Origin: Acidobacteriaceae bacterium
GTDB lineage: Bacteria; Acidobacteriota; Terriglobia; Terriglobales; Acidobacteriaceae
DNA length: 21,777 nucleotides
NCBI GenBank assembly: GCA_027311125.1
Contig: DAICZO010000471.1
Coordinates: forward strand, 1-21,777
Direction of reading: 5' to 3'
Below, piece by piece: positions 15,260 through 21,777 of the stretch (its first letter is position 1; each line of letters starts with the position of its first letter). A program made the translations under genes and the position numbers. Under the pieces are notes generated by a model. It was not told the DNA's origin and ran no database searches. It saw only the letters and a program-made list of their open reading frames with translations.

Positions 15260-17755
15260 TTAGTCGTGCACTCGGGTCCGCTCCACAGCCACGTTGTTGC
15301 CTGGATGTGGATCAGGATTGCTGCTGCTCACCGATGCAGAGTTCAGCAACGTCGTCCGTGGAGGAGCCGTTACCTTCACCACAATCCGCACTGCAATCCC
15401 GTTCAACGATCTGCGCGAGAACGCTTTCAGCTCCCCTGCCTTGCACGTCACCACATTGCCCTGCACCATGCATGACGTGGCCTGCGGAGGCTCCTCACAG
15501 CCGCCAAACAGCAGGCAGGCGATATCCTGATACCCCGCACTCACAAACGTCACTCCGGCGGGCAGCACATCCCGAATCACGACATCCTCCGCCGTATTCG
15601 GCCCCAGGTTCAGGGCGAGCAGGTCATACCGCAAGCGCTCGCCGGTCTCTGCCTGCTCCCCGCCAAACTGGAACAGCGCCATGTCTGCCGGCGATGCAAC
15701 CACCGTGTAGCTCACCGTCACCGGTGTGCCCACGTTTCCGGCCGCATCGACTACCTGCACCGTGAAGCTCCTGGTGCCGGGCGTAGACGTATCCAGCACG
15801 CTCGTCAGCGGCCCCGTATTCAGCGTGCCTGGCGCACTATACGTCGTGCCGCCACACTGCGCGACACCGGCAGCATTGTCCGTGCAGCTATACGTCGCCG
15901 TAACCACTTCGTTCAGCGAGTAGGCATTCGCAATCCCGCTCACCGTACCCGCCGCCGGTGAAAGCACCGGAGCCGACGCTACCACTGGCGCAACCGTATC
16001 CACATTGATCGGCACGGTAAAGAACGAAGTTGCCCAGCCGCCATTGCCGGCTGCGCTGAACTGCAACTCCTGTGTCCCAGCACAGTCCTGCGCGAAGTAG
16101 TGCAACTGATATTGCCCGTCCGCCGGAACTGTAACCACCTGCGACGGCGGTGCAAACACCGACGCCAACGGCTGCCCCGGATTGGCGGGCGTCGGGCATC
16201 CATTCGCATTGGTCAACGTCACATCGCCCGGCACCGCAAACTTGGTCGAGAGCGCCGTGCCTGCCGGGGCAATGCCATAGGTAATACTCAGGATCGGCGA
16301 TGCCACAAAGTTCTGGTAGTTCGGCACCGACGATGGCAGCACGGGAGGTTCGCTCGTCAGACCGACCTTCACGCTCTGGCTATTCACCCATCCGCCCGGA
16401 TGCTGGCCCTGCACCGTCACTGTCGTCAGGTCCTCCGGCACGCCAGCTACCGAGATAAACGTCGAGTTAGGATGCGTGCCGGTACCACTGACGGAGAAGG
16501 ACGATGACGATAATGCAAGCAGACGCGTCTGCACTAAACGCGGCGCCACCGACGAGGTGTGAACCGCCGAGGTAGTGGTCAACGCAGCAGTCGTCGTTGT
16601 CCCGCCTGGTGCCACATAGGTCAGCAGGTTCTGAGGACAATCCTCAGACTGTAGCCCTGATGCCGTATCGAATACGCACGGCCCGCCTGTCCAGCCCTCG
16701 CTCGCCATCAGTAATCCAATTCCCTGGTGATAGACCTTGCCGGTTGGCCCGGTGATGTCCGGCAGCGTAAAGGTGGGGCCGGTAAACTGATCTTGAAACA
16801 CCTCATCGCGCAGTTGCGATACCGGGCACAACGCACCCGCCGAAGACGCACCCGTGCCGACCTGACACGTCAGCGTGTACAGCTTGCACGCTGGCTGCCC
16901 GTTGAACAACTCGCCGTTATGAATCAGGCAGCTTGAGGTCGCAAACGAGGTCTTCGTCGCATACTGGCTCTGCCAGATCGTCGGATCCAGCGGCAGGTCG
17001 TTGGTGTTTGGAATCGTGTTGTTCGAGATCTGCAACTGGCCGTTCTGCTGGGAGGTCGTCAGATCATAGGTAAAGCCAACTCCCTGCCCCGCAGCGGCAT
17101 TGAACGTGAAGTCCTGCGACAACTGCGACGGAGGTGGATTCGTCGAACTGATGGGGTTGCCCGTGACCGTCGCCGGTCCCGTCACACCGCCCTGCGTGCA
17201 ACTCGTCACCAGGTACACCGGCGCATTCGCCAGCAAGACGCCAGTATCCACCAGGTCAATGGTTGCCTGTTGCGCCCCGGCAACCAGCATGCTGCTTACA
17301 TCGATTGGTGGCACGCCACCGGTTGCCGCGTAGAGCGTCAGGTCCTGCCCAACCAGGGTGGACGCCGCGCTCCGGTAAGTAGCATTGAAGCAGTTGTTCT
17401 GCGTTCCGTTCGTAGCCGTATCCACCGTGCCGCCCCGGCAGACATTGGTCGGCCCTGCCTTGCTGCTGCTGGTCGTCACCGTCAGGTTCACATAGTTGTC
17501 CACCAGCAGATTGCCCGTACCGTCCGCAGTCGAGGACAGCACCGCCGTGATCGGGCTCCCGCTCGGGCAGGTCAGATTCGCCGTCGCACTGTTGAAGGTC
17601 ACCGGCGTACTCGTCGACGCTCCGCTCGTGGACGCGCGGACATACGTCGAGCCAAACAGTTGCAGGGCATTCTGGGCAAACGCATGGTATCCAGAACCGG
17701 ATATCAAAGTAGCTGCTGCTACCAACGCCAACGTACGGGTCTTAGGCAGAAACAT
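15260..17755 (-). CDS. Large secreted surface protein with Ig-like and DUF11 domains
   Basis: The protein has 831 aa and no enzyme motif that I recognise. The ATG at 17755 has GAGG (17767-17764) 8 nt upstream and starts a signal peptide, MFLPKTRTLALVAAATLISG, with cleavage expected at AFA-Q near residue 27. The mature chain is rich in Thr, Ser, Gly and beta-branched residues. It contains many paired Cys, for example in NVCRGG/NNCFN and CEEPPQATSC/VVTC, suggesting disulfides. Residues about 600-690 form a bacterial Ig-like unit (YSCTDNAAGV, SFTVQVVDAAGNVG). Residues about 695-825 form a DUF11-type beta domain (LALNLGPNTAEDVVIRDVLPAGVTF). No sortase motif, PEP-CTERM tail or C-terminal membrane helix is visible, so attachment is unknown. 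A role as adhesin or cell-surface structural protein is a guess from composition. Confidence 0.85.
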   Translation of the reverse strand: MFLPKTRTLALVAAATLISGSGYHAFAQNALQLFGSTYVRASTSGASTSTPVTFNSATANLTCPSGSPITAVLSSTADGTGNLLVDNYVNLTVTTSSSKAGPTNVCRGGTVDTATNGTQNNCFNATYRSAASTLVGQDLTLYAATGGVPPIDVSSMLVAGAQQATIDLVDTGVLLANAPVYLVTSCTQGGVTGPATVTGNPISSTNPPPSQLSQDFTFNAAAGQGVGFTYDLTTSQQNGQLQISNNTIPNTNDLPLDPTIWQSQYATKTSFATSSCLIHNGELFNGQPACKLYTLTCQVGTGASSAGALCPVSQLRDEVFQDQFTGPTFTLPDITGPTGKVYHQGIGLLMASEGWTGGPCVFDTASGLQSEDCPQNLLTYVAPGGTTTTAALTTTSAVHTSSVAPRLVQTRLLALSSSSFSVSGTGTHPNSTFISVAGVPEDLTTVTVQGQHPGGWVNSQSVKVGLTSEPPVLPSSVPNYQNFVASPILSITYGIAPAGTALSTKFAVPGDVTLTNANGCPTPANPGQPLASVFAPPSQVVTVPADGQYQLHYFAQDCAGTQELQFSAAGNGGWATSFFTVPINVDTVAPVVASAPVLSPAAGTVSGIANAYSLNEVVTATYSCTDNAAGVAQCGGTTYSAPGTLNTGPLTSVLDTSTPGTRSFTVQVVDAAGNVGTPVTVSYTVVASPADMALFQFGGEQAETGERLRYDLLALNLGPNTAEDVVIRDVLPAGVTFVSAGYQDIACLLFGGCEEPPQATSCMVQGNVVTCKAGELKAFSRRSLNGIAVRIVVKVTAPPRTTLLNSASVSSSNPDPHPGNNVAVERTRVHD

Positions 17756-17877
17756 GGGTACAACCTCGTGGGATGAAAGGATTCAATGACTCATCGCGGC
17801 CTGGGCAATACGCTCGACAGTCATCAACCGATCGAACGATTCGCTCCTCGTACCTAAGCATGAGCACAATACCAGTG

Positions 17878-17889
17878 CTGCATATGCAG
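17878..17889. promoter_or_regulatory. Perfect 12-bp palindrome at the predicted transcription start
   Basis: CTGCATATGCAG is a perfect dyad 5 bp downstream of the candidate -10 box and covers the expected +1. That is a typical place for a repressor site. Confidence 0.3.
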
Positions 17890-17894
17890 GCATG

Positions 17895-17923
17895 ATCATC
17901 CCCCTGCCATCAAGCGAAGTCAA
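17895..17923 (-). promoter_or_regulatory. Candidate promoter of the surface-protein gene
   Basis: On the minus strand TTGACT (17923-17918) is followed after 17 bp by GATGAT (17900-17895). Transcription would start near 17888, leaving a leader of about 130 nt before the ATG at 17755. Confidence 0.4.
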
Positions 17924-18016
17924 CGTGAAAGGCTTTGCATCCAGTGCCACTTTTACTTCCCACATCGGCCGTTTTCAGGCCATCGAATCCATGCATCCAC
18001 ACTGACTGCAACCGCA

Positions 18017-20536
18017 CTACCGTTGCCACAGAATTCGCGCGCACTCCAGCGGGACTCGCGCCAACGCATGAAAGGGCACAATACGCGGTGTATAGTCAGT
18101 TGCCGGTCGCCCACTCGCCACCCGGCAGGTGTAACTATAGCCATTCACCGCCCCCACCAGCGACGCTTCGCGCTCCATGACATCAACAAAGTCAGCGTCA
18201 TCCGCGGTCGACTGTGCAAATAATTGCACCTGTACTGCCTCCGGAGACACCGCATTAAGGTAAATCTGTACCGAAAAATTAATCCATTCTTCTTCCTGCT
18301 TCACGCCCACATCCCCAAATCGAATCGTATCCCAGTGCTGATTCAGCATTTCTCTCCACGCCACGATCTCCGCCCCTGCCGCCGCCCGACTGCTTCGCTC
18401 CAGATATCCTGCCGCCGCTGGCAGATACAGATCCTCCGTATACTCCCGCACCGACCGGTTGCTCGAATACATGCTCGTCAAACACGCCATACTCTCCCGC
18501 ATTCTCCGCACCCAGGCTGTCGAAATCCCTTGTGCATCCCGCGCATAGAACTCCGGGATAATCTGCTCTTCCAGCAGCCGATACAGCTCCTCTGCGTCCT
18601 GCGCATCGCGGCTTGCATCATGCTCCTGCCCATCGCCCACAGCCCATCCCACCTCTGGCCGGTACGCCTCCGCCCACCATCCGTCCAGGACCGACACATT
18701 CAGCCCACCGTTCACCAGCGTCTTCATCCCGCTGGTCCCACACGCCTCCGACGGACGCCGCGGCGTATTCACCCACACATCCACCCCCTGCACCAGGTGC
18801 TCCGTTACGTGCATATCGTAGTCGCTCAAAAACACCACATGCGCGCGCACCTCCGGTCGCCGCACAAACTGCACCCACTGCTCAATCAGCCGCTGGCCCT
18901 CCGTGTCCTGCGGATGCGCCTTACCCGCCAGCACCAGTTGCACCGGAAACTCCCGCCGGGTAAGCATCTGTAGCAGCCGCTCCGGATCGCGCAGCAGCAG
19001 GTTCGGCCGCTTGTACTCCGTAAATCGTCGTGCAAAACCTAACGTCAGCGTATTGCCATCGAAGACCTTCTCTGCCACGGCTACCTCTTCTGCCGAGGCC
19101 CCACGTGCAGCCAGATCCCGTGCCAGCCGCTCCCGGGTGTAGCGCACCAGCTCTCGCCGCGAATCGCCTCGCAGTTGCCACAACTCCGTATCGCTTACCC
19201 GTTTCAGGTCTTCCTCCAGCGTCTTCAACCCACCCAGCCAACGCTCCTTGCCGCACGCCCGCGTCCACAACGCATCCGATGCAGCCGAGTCCCAACTGGG
19301 CATATGCACGCCATTCGTAACCGCTGTCACCGGAACCTCCCGCTCCGGCCAGCGCGGATACAGTGGCGCAAAGAGCCTTCGGCTTACAGCTCCATGCAGC
19401 TTGCTCACCCCATTCACCGCACCGCTGCCACGAATCGCCAGGTAAGCCATCTGAAACGGTTCCCGCTCATCCGCTCCATCTCGCCGCCCCAGCGCCAGCA
19501 GTTGCTGCACCGGTATGCCCAGCGCCCGTGTCGCGTATCCGCTGAAGTATCGCTCCATCATCGCGGCATCGAACCGATCGAACCCTGCCTCCATCGGCGT
19601 ATGCGTCGTAAAGATATTTCCCGCACGAGTGACGGCCAGCGCCTGCTGAAAGGTCTGCCCACTCCGCCGCATCCATCCATGCGCCCGCTCCAGCACGGCA
19701 AATGCCGCATGGCCTTCATTCAAATGGCACACCTCCACCGGCAGCCCCAGGCTCTCCAGCAATCGCCACCCCGCAATCCCCAACACCATCTCCTGCCGCA
19801 GTCGCGACTCTGCCTCCGCCGGATACAACTCGTTCGTAATGCCCCGGTACGACGGCAGATTCGCCGGATCGTTGGTGTCCAGCAGGTACAGGCGCGTACG
19901 CCCCACCACCGCCTGCCACGCTCGAATCCACAACTTGAAGCCCGGCAGCACTACCGGAATCCGCAACCACTCTCCCGCCGCATCCCGCACCGGCGCAATC
20001 GGTAGCTGGCCCGGATCGTTGTACGGATACAGCGCAATCTGTCGCCCGCTGGCATCAATCTCCTGCCGGAAAAAGCCCTGCTGATACAGCAGTCCTACCC
20101 CTACCACCGGAATGCCCAGATCGCTCGCCGCCTTCAGATGGTCTCCCGCCACATTGCCCAGCCCACCCGAGTAGATCGGCAACGCCTCACTCAGCATGAA
20201 CTCCATGCTGAAGTAAGCCACGCTGCGCAGCCCTGCACCACCCCTGGCCACCTGAAACCATCCCGGAGACTCAATCGCACTTCGCTGCTCTTCCATCAAA
20301 TCATCCAGTAGCCGCTGCATCGCCGGCTCAGCCAACACCGCATCCAGCTTCTTGCGCGAGACCGTCTGCAGGACGACCCACGCATTTTGCGTCAGCTCCC
20401 ATAGCTCTGCATCCAGCCGCCGCCATAGTTCGTCCGACGAGTGATGCCACGACCAGCGCAGGTCCAGCGCCAGTTGATTCAGACACCGCACCTGCTTCTC
20501 ATGCAGCTCACTGCCGTCATGCGCCCTATCGGACAT
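18017..20536 (-). CDS. glgP: Alpha-glucan (glycogen) phosphorylase, GT35
   Basis: This 839-aa enzyme releases glucose-1-phosphate from the non-reducing ends of glycogen or maltodextrin, using pyridoxal phosphate, in the cytoplasm. It is of the alpha-glucan phosphorylase type with the N-terminal DUF3417 region (LDLRWSWHHSSDELWRRLD, residues 24-42). Further marks are YFSMEFMLSEALPIYSGGLGNVAGDH, VCHLNEGHAAF, TTHTPMEAGFD and FARRFTEYKRPNLLL. The PLP lysine is Lys605 in EACGTSGMKTLVNGG. An additional C-terminal beta segment of about 90 residues follows, as usual in this subfamily. The ATG at 20536 has AAGGAG 5 nt upstream. That ribosome site overlaps the TAA of the upstream gene on the same strand, so the two are almost certainly co-transcribed. 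Confidence 0.95.
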   Translation of the reverse strand: MSDRAHDGSELHEKQVRCLNQLALDLRWSWHHSSDELWRRLDAELWELTQNAWVVLQTVSRKKLDAVLAEPAMQRLLDDLMEEQRSAIESPGWFQVARGGAGLRSVAYFSMEFMLSEALPIYSGGLGNVAGDHLKAASDLGIPVVGVGLLYQQGFFRQEIDASGRQIALYPYNDPGQLPIAPVRDAAGEWLRIPVVLPGFKLWIRAWQAVVGRTRLYLLDTNDPANLPSYRGITNELYPAEAESRLRQEMVLGIAGWRLLESLGLPVEVCHLNEGHAAFAVLERAHGWMRRSGQTFQQALAVTRAGNIFTTHTPMEAGFDRFDAAMMERYFSGYATRALGIPVQQLLALGRRDGADEREPFQMAYLAIRGSGAVNGVSKLHGAVSRRLFAPLYPRWPEREVPVTAVTNGVHMPSWDSAASDALWTRACGKERWLGGLKTLEEDLKRVSDTELWQLRGDSRRELVRYTRERLARDLAARGASAEEVAVAEKVFDGNTLTLGFARRFTEYKRPNLLLRDPERLLQMLTRREFPVQLVLAGKAHPQDTEGQRLIEQWVQFVRRPEVRAHVVFLSDYDMHVTEHLVQGVDVWVNTPRRPSEACGTSGMKTLVNGGLNVSVLDGWWAEAYRPEVGWAVGDGQEHDASRDAQDAEELYRLLEEQIIPEFYARDAQGISTAWVRRMRESMACLTSMYSSNRSVREYTEDLYLPAAAGYLERSSRAAAGAEIVAWREMLNQHWDTIRFGDVGVKQEEEWINFSVQIYLNAVSPEAVQVQLFAQSTADDADFVDVMEREASLVGAVNGYSYTCRVASGRPATDYTPRIVPFHALARVPLECARILWQR

Positions 20537-20545
20537 ACGCGCTCC

Positions 20546-21157
20546 TTACCGGCTCCGGCTGAGGCCTGCCGCCACACCCACAGGCCCGGCCGCTGCCACA
20601 GCTTCACTGCGCCGCTGCAACACATGCTGGATCGCAGCATACGCCGCCAGCACCATCCCCGCGCTCAGCACCAGCAGCACGCTATAGAACGCCGTGTTGT
20701 TCGGCAGCGTATGGCGTAAGGGACGCTGCACCCAATGCGACAGATTGATCATCGCCTCCGCACTGCAAAACCGCCACGACAACCCAAATGGAACCACGTA
20801 TAACAGCCACGCCCCCACATAGGAGTACCGTGGCATCACCGTCATTCCGCTCATGTAATACAGCCCTGCCAGCAGCGGAACCGTATGCATCAACACCGAC
20901 GTCACCTCCACGTCCCGGTAGATCGCAACGCCCACCAGCCACGCAGGCAGACCCAGCCCCGCAAAGAAGACTACTCCCCACGACACCAGCGCATCGCTGC
21001 GCAAAAACACCCCTGCCACCACGCAGGCCGAAGCCCAGTAGCAGGCCCACATCAACTGCTGCATGTCCCCTACATCTTTCAGCAACACGTCGGCAGCCAG
21101 CGACCCCACCAGCAACAAGGCCAGTACTCGCGATCCGATCAGTTGCCGTTTGCTCAT
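20546..21157 (-). CDS. Six-helix integral membrane protein upstream of glgP
   Basis: I do not recognise a named family for this 203-aa protein. Of two adjacent ATG codons I chose 21157, because GGAG is 5 nt upstream (21166-21163); a longer version from a start at 21238 would add a polar leader unlike a membrane protein N-terminus. About six hydrophobic segments are visible, from VLALLLVGSLAADVLL near the start to VLLVLSAGMVLAAYAAIQHVL near the end. The N-terminus is basic, and the C-terminal 20 residues are rich in Ala and Gly and end in SRSR. It ends 9 bp before glgP. A function linked to glycogen metabolism is only inferred from the tight operon. The operon promoter should lie in 21158-21408. 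Confidence 0.8.
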   Translation of the reverse strand: MSKRQLIGSRVLALLLVGSLAADVLLKDVGDMQQLMWACYWASACVVAGVFLRSDALVSWGVVFFAGLGLPAWLVGVAIYRDVEVTSVLMHTVPLLAGLYYMSGMTVMPRYSYVGAWLLYVVPFGLSWRFCSAEAMINLSHWVQRPLRHTLPNNTAFYSVLLVLSAGMVLAAYAAIQHVLQRRSEAVAAAGPVGVAAGLSRSR

Positions 21158-21193
21158 CATCGCTCCATGGTCATCGTCCTGCCTGCTGCATGC

Positions 21194-21209
21194 GGTGACC
21201 GAAATCACA
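21194..21209. promoter_or_regulatory. CRP-like inverted repeat, site 1
   Basis: GGTGA-CCGAAA-TCACA fits the TGA-N6-TCA layout of CRP-family sites (TGTGA-N6-TCACA in E. coli). It lies 36 bp before the membrane-protein ATG on the minus strand. It is 13/15 identical to site 3 over the first 15 bases. Confidence 0.5.
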
Positions 21210-21303
21210 CCCCGCACGCTCCACCTGTCCTCTTCCAACCTTAGCCGCCATCGTACGTCTCATCCGGCACTTACACCACGACGCTCGACGCACGCGAGGT
21301 CAT

Positions 21304-21319
21304 GGTGATGCGATTCACT
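21304..21319. promoter_or_regulatory. CRP-like inverted repeat, site 2
   Basis: GGTGA-TGCGAT-TCACT has the same half-sites and the same 6-bp spacer as sites 1 and 3. Its centre is 22 bp, about two helical turns, from that of site 3 and 110 bp from that of site 1. Confidence 0.5.
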
Positions 21320-21325
21320 GCCAGA

Positions 21326-21341
21326 GGTGACAAAAATCACC
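21326..21341. promoter_or_regulatory. CRP-like inverted repeat, site 3
   Basis: GGTGA-CAAAAA-TCACC is a perfect 5-bp inverted repeat with a 6-bp spacer. It ends 67 bp before the ATG of the exported protein at 21409, a distance that fits an activator upstream of that promoter. Confidence 0.55.
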
Positions 21342-21408
21342 GCTTCCAAGCTGCCCGCCTGCAATCCTCACGTATGTCGAAAGAATCTATCTCGACCAAG
21401 GAGTATCG

Positions 21409-21777
21409 ATGAAAACACCAATCATCACTCGCTTCTGCACAGGTCTCGCCGCTCTGGCGCTCATCGTCACCTTCGCCCTGGCTTCTTCCACTGCACGCGC
21501 CCGAACGAAGGACTCGGAAGTTATCTCCACATATCTCTCCGAAGCCAAGACTCACGCCGTGCTGGCCGAAGACGACGCGGCCACCCTCGACGCCTATGCC
21601 AACTCCAACATTTCGTGGGAGTCCCACGCCGCCAGGCTCGAGAACATGCGTGAGCACGTTAACAATCTGGGGAAGACCGTCAAGGAGTTGACCGACCTGC
21701 GCGCCGAAGGTTCCCCGTGGCAGCAGGAAGCCATCGATCGCATCAACCCGCTCCTGCGCAGCATGGCCGACCAGCTC
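21409..21777 (+). CDS. Small exported coiled-coil protein, 3' end outside window
   Basis: The frame starts at the ATG at 21409, with AAGGAG (21398-21403) 5 nt upstream, and is still open at the window end, giving 123 visible residues. The N-terminus is a signal peptide (MKTPIITRFCTGLAALALIV, then ASSTARA with cleavage near residue 31). The rest is charged and helical, with heptad-like spacing around LSEAKTHAVLAEDDAATLDAY and LENMREHVNNLGKTVKELTDL, and a conserved-looking EGSPWQQEAIDRINPLL segment. No catalytic motif is seen. I believe similar small periplasmic proteins occur in other acidobacteria, but I know no function for them. It is divergent from the glycogen phosphorylase operon and shares its regulatory region. 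Confidence 0.8.
   Translation, partial: MKTPIITRFCTGLAALALIVTFALASSTARARTKDSEVISTYLSEAKTHAVLAEDDAATLDAYANSNISWESHAARLENMREHVNNLGKTVKELTDLRAEGSPWQQEAIDRINPLLRSMADQL

Noticed and set aside
17783..17965. A 60-codon reading frame on the minus strand before the surface-protein gene
   Set aside because: It has no ribosome binding site or recognisable features and overlaps the candidate promoter and palindrome.
17968..17990. Possible terminator hairpin after glgP (GGCC-TGAAAAC-GGCC on the minus strand)
   Set aside because: The stem is only 4 bp and no T-run follows.
19175..20005. A 276-codon plus-strand reading frame opposite glgP
   Set aside because: It is His, Pro and Arg rich, as expected for a shadow, and glgP is certain on the other strand.

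Overview
The window looks like chromosomal DNA of a GC-rich acidobacterium of the Terriglobia/Acidobacteriaceae type. This is inferred from gene content: an Oar-like TonB-dependent receptor with an N-terminal carboxypeptidase-regulatory domain, Tat-exported sugar isomerase-like proteins, a very large C-terminal extension on a PIG-L-type protein, and a membrane Ser/Thr kinase with a long TPR tail. I see no rRNA, tRNA, CRISPR array, transposase, integrase or other mobile element.

Layout. (1) 1-8054 is a carbohydrate-oriented block. It holds the 3' part of a probable PIG-L deacetylase (+), a Tat-exported sugar phosphate isomerase/epimerase-like protein (-), a 1154-aa TonB-dependent receptor (+) with a clear promoter and a strong hairpin terminator, and a second Tat-exported isomerase-like protein (+). 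(2) 8139-15105 is a signalling block. It holds a small four-helix membrane protein (+), an ECF sigma/zinc anti-sigma pair (- strand, ATGA overlap), an FHA-GAF-PP2C phosphatase (-), and, divergent from it, a 1226-aa Ser/Thr kinase with one membrane helix and about 16 TPR units. (3) 15260-17755 is a secreted, cysteine-containing, Ig/DUF11-type surface protein (-). (4) 18017-21157 is a two-gene - strand unit: a six-helix membrane protein followed 9 bp later by alpha-glucan phosphorylase. It is divergent from a small exported coiled-coil protein (+) that runs off the window end.

How the parts may work together. The first block fits import of glycan fragments through the outer membrane and periplasmic processing. 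The kinase, FHA/PP2C phosphatase and sigma/anti-sigma pair have the parts of a phosphorylation plus sigma-factor signalling module, but their connection is inferred only from adjacency. The glycogen-degradation unit and its divergent neighbour share an intergenic region with three CRP-like inverted repeats (GGTGA-N6-TCAC). This is the most striking regulatory signal in the window. A second point of note is the sigma factor, whose conserved N-terminus seems to extend upstream of its only canonical start codon.
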